DNA from: Hepatocystis sp. ex Piliocolobus tephrosceles
Lineage: Eukaryota; Apicomplexa; Aconoidasida; Haemosporida; Plasmodiidae
Assembly: GCA_902459845.2 (NCBI GenBank)
Contig: CABPSV020000178.1
Span: 7,001 to 24,534 of the forward strand
Direction: 5' to 3'
Length of the DNA: 17,534 nucleotides
Part shown: positions 11,738 to 17,534 of the stretch, in pieces
Position numbering within the stretch: the first letter of the stretch is position 1
Layout of the letters: every line of letters starts with the position of its first letter
The notes under the pieces: model-generated
The model's database searches: none
What the model saw: the letters and a program-made list of their open reading frames with translations, nothing else
What the model was told of the DNA's origin: nothing
Position numbers and translations under genes: made by a program

Positions 11738-13509
11738 TTACTCGAAGTGATAATAAATACAAACAAGCATTTACATTTTGTAATCTTTTAAATAATATAA
11801 ATATAATTTCTAAAAAATATATAGATATATATTATTTAATGCCAACTAATATATTTACCCATATAGGTAAATTAAAAATAAATAATGAAATAAAATTTTT
11901 ATTTGAAAATAATTTATTTACAAATATAATGGGATTTAATCTGAATATATGTAAAAATGAAAATATAATAGAAAGTTTAAGAAAATATCAACAAGTTTAT
12001 AATAATTATATGTTAGTAGATAAAAAAGATAATATATTTAATATATATAGTATGACATTAACTGACCATAAAGACACATATTATTTTTATGATCATATTA
12101 GACATATAGAAATCTGTTATGATCTTATGTTGTTTTTTCAACTATTAATTGAAGGAAAAAAAAATAATCAAATCAGTAAACAAAAAATGAACAAAGTGAG
12201 TAAATGTAACTTATCGCCATTTCATTCCAAATATGGAGAAAAAAAAAAAAAAAACATGCATAAAACAAAAGCAACAAGGGATAAAACAAAAACAACAAGG
12301 GATAAAACAAAAACAACAAGGGATAAAACAAAAACAACAAGGGATAAAACAAAAACAACAAGGGATAAAACAAAAAAGCATAAAAAAAAAGCGCAAAGAC
12401 ATAAGAATATACTCAAACAAAAATACAAACAATTGTTAAATATGTTTCTTTATCGAGTATTAATTTACATAAATAAAAAAATTATTTTTATAAGAAAAAC
12501 ATTTAGTCAAACAAAAAGTAATCAATTTTTGTTAGATCTAAAATTAAGTGTATATAATCGAATGTTAAAATTAACTTCTTATAAATTTTCAAATAAAAAA
12601 GATGCCTTAAGTTTATTACTTGACATATATGAACAAAAAGTTAATAAAAATATAAACTTCTTTTCACTTATTAACAGAATAAATAATTTTGAAGAAATAA
12701 TTGCAAAAGAAAATTATCGAAAAAATCTGGTTCGTATTGGTTCAGGAGAATATATAAATAAAAATAACCAAAATAATACGACAAAAACATATGTGCCAGA
12801 AATGGGGACAGGAGTAGAAACAGGAGTAAAACCATGGATGGCTAAAACACAACTTACAAATATAAACACAAATGGGAAAAATAGTATATATGACAAAAAT
12901 TGTATGAACGGTCATGTAAAAAATGGTAATATACTAAATGGTGATATATCCCATAATTACGAATTAAATTTACAAAATAAATCAAGTACATCAATTTTAT
13001 TAGAAACACATATATTCAATAAAATTATAAAAATGAATAAATATAGAATATATCCTGTAAAATATTATAATGATATAATAAAAAATAATATAAAATTTAA
13101 AGCATATTACAATATTGACTTTTATCACTTTTTAGATAGTATTAACAATAAAAATTTATTTTCCTGTAAAAAAGAAAAAAAAAATACTATACTACAATAT
13201 ACCAATACATTAAAAAATATATTTAATAATCATTATTCACTTTATTTTATATATTCCCATTTTTTTAAGTACATATCTAATCAACCTCAAATGTTTTATC
13301 ATATTAAAAAATATTTACACTATCACTCCTATTCAACAGAATTACTAACAAATCAAACATATTATTTTAACATAGACCTATTAAACACTATTTTTATTTT
13401 TGATAATCATGCATTAAATGAATTAAAAAGTATTTTAACTTTATTTCCAACCAATCCTTCAATCGAAGAGCTTTTTTCTTCGGTCTCCTTGATGTCTATG
13501 CCTTTTTAG
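1..13509 (+). CDS. Giant low-complexity protein of unknown function, 5' end outside window
   Basis: A single stop-free frame runs from base 1 to the TAG at 13507-13509, giving at least 4,502 residues. The first in-window Met is at 190, but the 63 codons before it are open and have the same Lys/Asn/Ser-rich composition, so the start is probably upstream. Ordered-looking islands include a helical N-terminal part (about 420-770), beta-strand-rich stretches (about 1990-2160, 4750-5260, 5500-5650, 6830-6960, 9955-10070, 10525-10600, 11455-11570), coiled coils (about 8850-9105 and 9499-9570) and a mostly helical C-terminus (about 12420-13500). Low-complexity tandem arrays separate them, all keeping frame because their units are multiples of three. 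Alternating hydrophobic strands ending in patterns such as [12 protein letters not shown] suggest one or more divergent beta-propellers, as in large scaffold proteins of RNA-processing, nuclear-pore or trafficking complexes; this is inference only. No catalytic motif was seen. An in-frame intron near 1011-1205 cannot be excluded. The coding call is very secure; function is unknown. Confidence 0.93.
829..1203 (+). other. Asn-rich linker with two hydrophobic segments (possible TM hairpin or in-frame intron)
   Basis: After a CPIC dipeptide-pair motif (829-840) and an Asn run, the giant protein has two strongly hydrophobic aromatic segments, at 985-1068 and 1120-1203, separated by a Lys/Arg-rich stretch. 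They stand out from the hydrophilic surroundings. They could be two membrane-spanning helices. Alternatively, the DNA looks intron-like: GTTAAT at 1011 and a T-rich tract ending in TTTTTGTAG at 1070 would remove exactly 60 bases in frame, and GATAG at 1205 would remove 195 bases in frame. Confidence 0.4.
1300..1443 (+). repeat. Ser/Asn then Asn/Thr coding microsatellite
   Basis: Alternating AGC/AGT and AAT codons give a Ser-Asn dipeptide array of about nine units. It passes into AAC-rich Asn runs broken by three ACC Thr codons. All units are trinucleotides or hexanucleotides, so length change would preserve frame. Probably disordered linker. Confidence 0.9.
1546..1593 (+). repeat. Asp/Gly acidic array (GATGGT)n
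   Basis: Sixteen codons made only of GAT and GGT encode an Asp-Gly alternation that turns into Asp runs. It forms a short, strongly acidic patch inside an otherwise basic region of the giant protein. Its spacing does not match an EF-hand loop, so calcium binding is not claimed. Confidence 0.9.
1754..1773 (+). repeat. Coding poly-A run (20 A) encoding poly-Lys
   Basis: Twenty uninterrupted A bases encode Lys after a Glu-Glu pair. The frame is intact on both sides, which argues the run length is right modulo three. Runs of this kind can cause polymerase slippage in vitro and in vivo. Confidence 0.85.
2335..2420 (+). repeat. Lys/Asn/Ile array, 18-nt unit (KNKIKN)
   Basis: About four and a half near-identical 18-nt units made only of A and T encode a basic KNKIKN repeat. 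The DNA regularity (runs of A interrupted by single T) suggests recent slippage expansion. Likely a flexible basic insert. Confidence 0.85.
2800..3009 (+). repeat. SNEN/SNED tetrapeptide array, 12-nt unit
   Basis: About sixteen units of a 12-nt repeat encode Ser-Asn-Glu-Asn/Asp/Tyr, starting near 2803 and decaying into SNKN and NKND at the downstream end. AAC/AAT and GAC/GAT interchange while the frame holds. Repeats of this style are typical of Plasmodium antigens and of long inserts in housekeeping proteins. The array is acidic, polar and presumably disordered. Confidence 0.93.
3211..3393 (+). repeat. Thr/Ala-rich array (ACT/ACC/GCT codons)
   Basis: An Ala-rich lead-in is followed by a Thr tract with regularly spaced Ala pairs (pattern TTTTAA, 18-nt period) from about 3262 to 3381. 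It is notably C-rich for this genome and has almost no Asn or Lys, unlike the other inserts. A Thr-rich tract could be a glycosylation-prone or flexible linker, but nothing else supports that. Confidence 0.88.
4480..4632 (+). repeat. Gly-Asn/Gly-Ser array, GGGAAT hexamer repeat
   Basis: Ten consecutive GGGAAT hexamers (4480-4539) are followed by a mix of GGGAAT and GGAAGT hexamers, encoding Gly-Asn with interspersed Gly-Ser. The T occurs only as the last base of each unit, so the coding strand is almost all purine and very G-rich in an otherwise AT-rich locus. GGG runs spaced by three bases match the standard intramolecular G-quadruplex pattern. Confidence 0.95.
4643..4702 (+). repeat. Poly-Lys (31-A run) followed by poly-Gln (CAA)n
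   Basis: Thirty-one uninterrupted A bases (4643-4673) encode a Lys run. After one Asn this gives way to about nine CAA Gln codons, then a Tyr-Gln-Gln-Tyr tail. It directly abuts the Gly-Asn array. Frame is retained through the whole compound repeat, so it is read as coding. Confidence 0.9.
4768..5256 (+). other. Beta-strand-rich ordered region, propeller-like
   Basis: About 160 residues free of low-complexity insert show alternating hydrophobic strands with turn residues between them, including [35 protein letters not shown] and [20 protein letters not shown]. Such strand-turn spacing resembles blades of a WD40-like or CPSF/DDB1-like beta-propeller. Classical GH and WD dipeptides are not obvious, so the fold assignment is tentative. 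Confidence 0.35.
5500..5649 (+). other. WD-like beta-propeller blade candidate
   Basis: The segment reads as [19 protein letters not shown] followed by GVVKVYDI. This fits the strand b to strand d pattern of a WD40 blade (hydrophobic strand, Gly-Leu-Ser-Ser-Gly turn, then a V-x-V-x-D strand with D-I in place of W-D). It is the most WD-like stretch I can see in the protein. A profile search is needed to confirm it. Confidence 0.4.
5905..6060 (+). repeat. ISKN / INEN tetrapeptide array, 12-nt unit
   Basis: About thirteen 12-nt units alternate between ISKN (aaa/aat ata agc) and I/VNEN or VSEN forms. Basic and acidic versions of the same unit alternate, giving a mixed-charge, presumably disordered or weakly helical insert. 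Frame is kept throughout. Confidence 0.9.
6520..6579 (+). repeat. NSNSTN hexapeptide repeat, three 18-nt copies
   Basis: Three nearly identical 18-nt copies (AGC AAC AGC/AGT ACC AAC AAT) encode a Ser/Asn/Thr-rich linker. The copies are almost perfect, with one AGC/AGT difference, which points to a young duplication. Confidence 0.9.
7738..7851 (+). repeat. Asn4/Ser4 block array (AAT and AGT codons)
   Basis: Blocks of four AAT codons alternate with blocks of three to eight AGT codons, four rounds in all. Only two codons are used. AAT and AGT differ by one base, so the mosaic probably arose from one trinucleotide tract by point mutation plus block duplication. Confidence 0.93.
8068..8148 (+). 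repeat. Gly/Ser array (GGT and AGT codons)
   Basis: GGT and AGT codons encode a Gly-Ser linker with SGGG units, interrupted by a few AAT codons. It reads as a flexible spacer between the preceding Ser/Asn-rich insert and the more structured region starting near 8220. Confidence 0.88.
8680..8799 (+). repeat. TKCEK cysteine-bearing pentapeptide array, eight copies
   Basis: Eight consecutive 15-nt units encode Thr-(Gln/Lys)-Cys-Glu-Lys: two copies with Gln, five with Lys and a last copy ending Lys-Lys. One Cys falls at the same place in every unit, so eight Cys residues are spaced exactly five residues apart. The DNA copies are almost identical (CAA to AAA is the main change). The array sits just upstream of a long coiled coil. 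Confidence 0.95.
8850..9105 (+). other. Coiled-coil region
   Basis: About 85 residues rich in Lys, Glu and Gln with regularly spaced Leu/Ile, for example [14 protein letters not shown] and [15 protein letters not shown], and with no Pro or Gly until the YPEL motif near 9052. The heptad-like spacing suggests a coiled coil that could mediate self-association or partner binding. Predicted by eye only. Confidence 0.6.
9247..9348 (+). repeat. Acidic EPEL/ESEL tetrapeptide array, 12-nt unit
   Basis: About eight and a half units of GAA-CCG/CCA/TCA-GAA-TTA/CTA encode Glu-Pro/Ser-Glu-Leu. The array is strongly negative and Pro-rich, so an extended rod-like or disordered stalk is likely. It follows a basic coiled-coil segment, giving a sharp charge switch. 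Confidence 0.93.
9349..9492 (+). repeat. KQVSEVAL octapeptide and 16-residue higher-order repeat
   Basis: Two perfect 24-nt copies encode KQVSEVAL. They are followed by two 48-nt copies of a longer unit, KQ(I/V)SE(V/L)(D/N)(A/V)QPE-rich (9397-9444 and 9445-9492). The second type looks like a KQVSE octamer fused with a degenerate Pro/Glu/Gln unit from the neighbouring acidic array, a nested repeat history. Confidence 0.85.
9499..9570 (+). other. Short basic amphipathic helix / coiled coil
   Basis: The segment [20 protein letters not shown] has Leu/Ile at heptad-like spacing and is highly basic. It closes the acidic repeat module and could pair with the coiled coil upstream of it, which would make the acidic array a loop; this is inference. 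Confidence 0.5.
10318..10392 (+). repeat. EEQKI pentapeptide array, five 15-nt copies
   Basis: Five copies of GAAGAGCAAAAAATA (the last with AAA for ATA) encode Glu-Glu-Gln-Lys-Ile, preceded by two degenerate copies from about 10288. The unit is helix-favouring and charged, so a single alpha-helix or coiled coil is plausible. Confidence 0.93.
10936..11130 (+). repeat. Ser/Asn/Thr-rich low-complexity insert
   Basis: AGT, AAT and ACT codons dominate, with irregular Gly, Asp, Ile and Arg interruptions and a short Asn-Ile-Arg-Asn duplication (about 11032-11061). It is more degenerate than the other arrays and so probably older. Confidence 0.8.
11674..11736 (+). repeat. Poly-Asn to poly-Ser tract (AAT)n(AGT)n
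   Basis: An AAT run followed directly by about eleven AGT codons encodes Asn then Ser. There is one clean switch point, unlike the mosaic near 7738-7851. Confidence 0.93.
12239..12378 (+). repeat. Poly-A run plus KTKTTRD heptapeptide array, 21-nt unit
   Basis: A 16-A run encoding Lys precedes five 21-nt units (12262-12366) encoding Lys-Thr-Lys-(Ala/Thr)-Thr-Arg-Asp. The first unit has GCA (Ala) where the rest have ACA (Thr). A Lys/His/Arg-rich tail ([11 protein letters not shown]) follows. The block is strongly basic and could act as a nuclear or nucleolar targeting or RNA-contact segment, but that is speculative. Confidence 0.92.
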
Positions 13510-13526
13510 TACATAAAAAAAAATAA

Positions 13527-13557
<31 letters not shown>

Positions 13558-13876
13558 CGGGAAGATAACGAAAATAGTAATACCAACGACGACTTATAGA
13601 TTTTTATGCAGTGATGTGGATACCATCTAATACGCAAATTGATCACGCATTTATACATATATGTACGTATGTGTATATCTAATTTTTTTTTTTTTTTTTT
13701 TTTCTTGCATCGTTTTGTTTACACATATTGTGACACATAGTTTGTATCCTTTTTAGATATTTAAGCATTTTAACTTTACTTAATTTATTATACAATAAAT
13801 CAGTTCATAGTTATTCTTTATATCTTACTAGTATTTTATTTTCATTTTTTTTTTTATACTATATCATCCAATTATC

Positions 13877-13913
<37 letters not shown>

Positions 13914-13976
13914 AATCATTTAAATGCGAGACCAATGTGCATTTATGATAACTGTATACAAATGTGTATACATTTT

Positions 13977-13992
13977 ATTATTATTATTATTA

Positions 13993-14029
<37 letters not shown>
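13977..14029. repeat. Compound (TTA)n(GTT)n microsatellite
   Basis: About five TTA units pass through a TATG junction into twelve GTT units (13994-14029), ending in poly-T. Noncoding, likely length-polymorphic. Confidence 0.95.
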
Positions 14030-14030
<1 letters not shown>

Positions 14031-14397
14031 TTTTTTTTTGCAATATTCAATTTTAAAAGCATAATAACTTTCATAAAAATATATTTTATTAGTTAAAAAA
14101 AAATATATACAAAAATAAACTAAGAAACTAAAAAACTAAAAAAGACACATTTTGCTAATAACATTAAACATTATTATTCTTTTACTAACATAATTGTTTT
14201 ATTAGATATTACCATTTATTATAGAAGTTTAGAATTATTTTATTTTTTCTTTTTTTTAAATTGTAAAAAAAAAAAAAAAAAAAAAAAAATGATCTGCTTT
14301 TATCGTTTTATGTTTTTATTCTTCGATATATTAAGTATATAACCGCAGTTTTTGTTTTTGTTTTTGTTTTAACCTTTACATATTTTAATTATTTACA

Positions 14398-14400
14398 ATA

Positions 14401-14442
<42 letters not shown>
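14398..14442. repeat. (AT)n tract followed by poly-T
   Basis: About nine AT dinucleotides precede 26 T bases. Such tracts are common in Plasmodium intergenic DNA and tend to exclude nucleosomes; no specific factor site is claimed. Confidence 0.9.
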
Positions 14443-14451
<9 letters not shown>

Positions 14452-14746
14452 AGTACATTAGGCTATGTAAAACTATATTTAATAAAAAAATCATGAAAAA
14501 AAAATATAAAAATAAACATAAATTTTAGTGCTATCTAAAATGTAACATATAAATATGTTTTATGATAAAAAAACGTATTCAATAATATAAAACAAAAAAA
14601 AAAAAAAAAAATCACATATTATGCAATAGTTTGCTTAATTCAAAGCATTTATTTTGATGGTTACTGTTATTTTTTTTTTTTTTTCTTTCATATAACAAAA
14701 AAGAAATATAGCATATATATATTTTTTATACTTACTCACAACATAT

Positions 14747-14767
14747 GCAGCGTTGGGGTGGGACAGT
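14747..14767. promoter_or_regulatory. G-rich island in PRP18 upstream region
   Basis: A G-rich patch centred on GTTGGGGTGGGAC stands out in surroundings that are nearly all A and T. It lies about 670 bp upstream of the PRP18 start codon. G-rich 'G-box' elements are known in some Plasmodium promoters, but match and function here are unproven. Confidence 0.3.
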
Positions 14768-15276
14768 GAAAAATCGTAATATTACAATTGACGAATAAAT
14801 AAAAAATCAAAAACTGTTTAATTATGCTTATCATTTGTAATGTGATAAAACGAAAAAAAAAAAAAAAAATGTATTTAAACAGTAATTTAAACAGTAATTT
14901 ATAAGTGTCAATTTTAAGCGTTTTAATATGTATAATCACATAAGTTTACATACATACTTTTATCGTTTAACAATTTTTACTTACGTTGCTTTGTCCTTTT
15001 TGTATGTATTATAAAAAAAAAAAAAAAAAAAAAGCAATTTTGTTAATAAAAAAAATTCAATTTTAAGTTTTGTCTAGGTGTTTAAACCTTTTTAAAAAAA
15101 CTAATATATATAACATGTGACATATATATTAATTTTTATAATTCTTTTTCTTTTTTTTTTTTTTTTTTGAATACATGTAAAAAAATTTATCACGTTTAAC
15201 ATATTTTTTAAAGACAAAAATAAGTATATATATTTTTTTAATAATTCTACGCTATCATTTGGTATTATTTTTTTTT

Positions 15277-15324
15277 TTTTTGTCCTTGTTTTTGTCCTTA
15301 TTTTTGTCCTTATTTTTGTCCTTG
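15277..15324. repeat. Four-copy 12-bp repeat (TTTTTGTCCTTR) upstream of PRP18
   Basis: The GTCC core recurs at exactly 12-bp spacing (at 15282, 15294, 15306 and 15318), each copy followed by TT(G/A) and a T run. It ends about 105 bp before the start codon, so it lies in the proximal promoter or 5' UTR. Could be a slippage product or a protein-binding array. Confidence 0.9.
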
Positions 15325-15355
<31 letters not shown>

Positions 15356-15358
15356 ATT

Positions 15359-15362
15359 ATGA

Positions 15363-15367
<5 letters not shown>
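15359..15367 (+). other. Minimal upstream ORF (ATG-AGT-TAA) before PRP18
   Basis: ATG at 15359 is followed by one Ser codon and a TAA. It lies 64 bases before the PRP18 ATG and would be in the 5' leader if transcription begins upstream of it. The stop codon runs into the 38-A tract. Confidence 0.45.
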
Positions 15368-15405
<38 letters not shown>

Positions 15406-15430
15406 AACATATAGAAAGTAAACACTTATT

Positions 15431-16744
15431 ATGGACGCATTAGATGATTTTATAAAAAAAAAAAAAGAAGAAATAAAAGAAATTAAAGGAAGTAAAAGAT
15501 GGATTAAACAGGCAGACTTAGAAAATCGAGAAAAAAAAAAAATTAAAAAGTTTTATGAAAATGAATATAAAAAGAAGAAAATTGAAGAATATGAAAGGCT
15601 AAAGAAATTAAATGATGAATTAAATTTAAAAGATAAAAAGAATAACACAGATGGAAATGGTGAAGAGACGAATACAGGTTAAAAAAAAAAAAAAATAAAA
15701 AAAAAAAACTACATAATTTTTATCATAAATTAATTAATATGTGTAACACATTATAACCATATATACAACACCTTTATTTATTTTATTTTATTTTTTTTTA
15801 TGATTTGTTAACGTTTTAACATTCATCCGCTTATTTATGTTTATACCTATACTTATATATTTGTTTATATTTATGTTTATATATTTGTTTATATTTATGT
15901 TTATACATTTGTTATATACGTTTATATATGTTTATATATTTGTTTATATTTATGTTTATATTTATGTTTATATATTTACAGAAATAACGCTAAGTAATAA
16001 GCAAATTATTATTTTACTCCGACAATTAAAAGAGCCAATTAGGTTATTTGGTGAAACGGATTTTGAAAGATATAATAGACTGAAAGAATTAAAAATGAAC
16101 AAAAATGAATTAAAAAGTAAAGAACAAAATGTGTTTGGTGATGTTCTAAGAGGGAGATTGAAAGAAAATTCTTTAGACTTAATCGAAGACACATTAGAAA
16201 GCAATGTTAAAAATATCAATTCGAAAAGTAAAGAAAAAATAAAAGATAGTTCAAGTCCTGAACAAAATAAAGAAAACAACGGCGAAGTAAATAAAGGAAA
16301 AATTATTTGTGAATGGATAAGGAATACAATGAAAGAATGGAATGAAGAAATTGAAAATACTAATGATAATAAAAAAAAAATTAAAAGAGCTACATATTTA
16401 CAAACACATAAAGATTTAAAACCACTCGAAAAGAAATTGAAACAAAAAAGGTAAGAACAAAAAAAATAAATAAAAATGAAAATAAAAATAAATAAAAATA
16501 AATAAATAATGATAAAACAATAAGTGAACGAAACAAGGAATGATATTTATGTGCATATTTTAGTTAATACAATAGTATAATTTAGTCTTTTTATATACAT
16601 AATAACGTTTATGTACATTTTAACTGTTATTTTTATTTTATTTTATTTTTTTTTTTTCTTCAGCTTAGAAGATGATATACTTGACAAAATATACAACATA
16701 GTCTCACACTGCCAAAAAAGGAACTTCAAATCGGCACATGATGC

Positions 16745-16777
<33 letters not shown>

Positions 16778-17040
16778 GCAAGTAGAAGTTTAATAGTTTT
16801 TATTATTGCTTTTTTTTTTTCTTTTTTAGATATAATACAATTAATATTATTTAATAATGTTATATTATAGACATTTTATTACTGATATGCATATTTTTTT
16901 TTTTCTTTTTTTTTTAGCTATATGTTACTAGCCATCGGAAACGCTGCATGGCCAATGGGGGTGACGATGGTTGGAATTCACGAACGAGCTGGTCGATCTA
17001 AAATTTTTGCATCGGAAGTAAAAAAAAAAAAAAAAAAAAA

Positions 17041-17100
<60 letters not shown>

Positions 17101-17325
17101 TCTTTTAAATTTGTATAAAATTAAATGTACACATATATATGTACAACATATGCGTAACTTTTTTTTTTTTTATTTTATATTACATTTGATTAGGTTGCTC
17201 ATATTTTAAATGATGAAACAACAAGAAAATACATCCAAATGATCAAAAGGTTACTGTCTTTTTGCCAAAAAAAATATTGTACAAACCCATCAGAGGCTGT
17301 AAACTTGTCAACAGTTCACATATAA
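15431..17325 (+). CDS. PRP18: Pre-mRNA-splicing factor Prp18 (five exons, 342 aa)
   Basis: Exons read as 15431-15677, 15982-16450, 16664-16744, 16918-17017 and 17194-17325; joined they total 1,029 bases, one frame, stop TAA at 17323-17325. All four introns are GT-AG with T-rich acceptors (phases 1, 2, 2, 0). Residues 1-65 are a charged helical N-terminus with [13 protein letters not shown], matching the Prp18 N-terminal pattern. Residues 83-122 are an SFM/PRP4-like motif ([19 protein letters not shown]). Residues 188-342 are the Prp18 domain, with [16 protein letters not shown] and the family's hallmark loop [18 protein letters not shown] at 270-287, then [19 protein letters not shown]. Prp18 acts in the nucleus with Slu7 in the second catalytic step, helping dock the 3' splice site. 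The length is the usual one for animal homologues. ATG chosen because it begins the conserved N-terminus and the upstream DNA is poly-A. Identification is very secure; exact splice sites are inferred from homology and consensus. Confidence 0.95.
15678..15981 (+). other. PRP18 intron 1 with T-rich periodic repeat
   Basis: 304 bases, GTTAAA donor after ACAG and ATATTTACAG acceptor. Retention would stop translation at once (TAA at 15680). The 3' half (about 15833-15977) is a degenerate repeat of TTTATATATTTG and TTTATATTTATG units, which extends the T-rich acceptor region unusually far. Confidence 0.85.
16451..16663 (+). other. PRP18 intron 2
   Basis: 213 bases with a near-consensus GTAAGA donor and a long T-rich tract ending TTCTTCAG. 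Splicing joins AG with C to give the Ser that begins [14 protein letters not shown], a conserved Prp18-domain segment. Confidence 0.9.
16745..16917 (+). other. PRP18 intron 3
   Basis: 173 bases with a GTAAAA donor that runs into a poly-A tract, and a T-rich acceptor ending TTTTTAG. The junction gives [11 protein letters not shown], placing the intron immediately before the conserved Prp18 loop. An earlier TAG at 16868-16870 is less T-rich. Confidence 0.88.
17018..17193 (+). other. PRP18 intron 4 with poly-A and (AAT)n microsatellite
   Basis: 176 bases, GTAAAA donor opening directly into a 20-odd A run and then about twenty AAT units (17041-17099). The acceptor is TGATTAG before GTTGCTCATATT. 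The junction restores [13 protein letters not shown], fully in line with the family pattern. Confidence 0.9.
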
Positions 17326-17384
17326 ATTATTTCATTTTTTGTATTACTTTTTTTTTTTTTTTTTTCATGCCCATTTTTTTCATA

Positions 17385-17417
<33 letters not shown>

Positions 17418-17534
17418 TCGTTATTACCAATTTTAATTCTTGATGTTTATTTGATTTTTTTACGTAATTAAATTTTTACTTTTTTTTTTATTTTTTATTT
17501 TGTTTTTTATTTTTTATTTTGTTTTTTATTTTTT
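17326..17534. other. PRP18 3' flank with homopolymers and 19-bp T-rich repeat
   Basis: No coding region is seen. A poly-T tract (17348-17365) and a 26-A tract (17391-17416) face each other about 25 bases apart and could pair in the transcript. From about 17484 to the window end a 19-bp unit (T6-A-T6-A-T4-G) repeats at least two and a half times, running off the edge. Confidence 0.8.

Larger units (their letters stand above)
13510..15430. other. Intergenic region, no gene recognised
   Basis: All frames are short and interrupted. The content is poly-A tracts (29 A at 13529-13557, 33 A at 13880-13912, 38 A at 15366-15403), poly-T tracts (for example 13682-13703 and 14417-14442), a TTA/GTT microsatellite, an AT tract, a 12-bp repeat and one G-rich patch. 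It must hold the 3' end signals of the giant gene and the promoter and 5' UTR of PRP18. No tRNA, rRNA or clear snoRNA was seen. Confidence 0.8.

Noticed and set aside
13600..13660. C/D-box snoRNA in the less AT-rich stretch after the giant gene
   Set aside because: GTGATGT is only near the C box, and no convincing D box or terminal stem was found.
14736..14939. 67-codon minus-strand ORF in the intergenic region
   Set aside because: Phe/Leu/Ile-rich reading of poly-A-containing noncoding DNA with no recognisable motif.
15837..15981. Alternative PRP18 first exon: a hydrophobic, signal-like reading frame in intron 1 that is open into exon 2
   Set aside because: It is the translation of a T-rich intronic repeat. 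The conserved Prp18 N-terminus is in exon 1 and the acceptor TTTACAG is clear, so the open frame is probably chance.
1..17534. Mobile element, CRISPR array, or bacterial-type defence or biosynthetic system
   Set aside because: No transposase, integrase, reverse transcriptase, terminal repeats or direct-repeat/spacer structure is visible; all repeats are simple or coding tandem repeats in a eukaryotic locus.

Overview
This is very A+T-rich eukaryotic nuclear DNA. Noncoding stretches are full of long poly(A)/poly(T) tracts and microsatellites, the long protein is loaded with Asn/Lys/Ser/Glu low-complexity repeats, and the introns are short with T-rich acceptors. Together these point to a haemosporidian apicomplexan (Plasmodium or a close relative). 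The species cannot be fixed from sequence reading alone. No virus, transposon, CRISPR array, tRNA or rRNA was recognised.

Two genes lie on the + strand, head to tail. (1) Positions 1-13509 are one uninterrupted coding frame for a giant protein of at least 4,502 residues. The frame is already open at base 1, so the true start lies upstream of the window; the Met at 190 is only the first internal Met. The protein alternates short, ordered-looking stretches (beta-strand-rich, partly reminiscent of beta-propeller blades, plus helical and coiled-coil parts) with at least fifteen in-frame tandem or homopolymeric arrays ([39 protein letters not shown], poly-N/S, poly-K and poly-Q among them). I do not recognise its family. 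(2) Positions 15431-17325 hold a five-exon gene whose spliced product of 342 residues is the second-step splicing factor Prp18, recognised by its SFM/PRP4-like motif and its highly conserved C-terminal Prp18 domain.

Between them (13510-15430) is about 1.9 kb with no supportable gene. It carries the 3' region of the giant gene and the presumed promoter and 5' UTR of PRP18, with many homopolymer tracts, GTT and AT microsatellites, a four-copy 12-bp repeat, one G-rich island and a minimal upstream ORF. The final ~210 bases are the PRP18 3' flank, ending in a 19-bp T-rich repeat.

The two genes show no functional link beyond adjacency. The most interesting material is inside the giant ORF: a coding-strand G-quadruplex-type array, a 31-A coding run, a regular eight-cysteine repeat array next to a coiled coil and an acidic array, and a hydrophobic island that may be either membrane helices or an unspliced in-frame intron.
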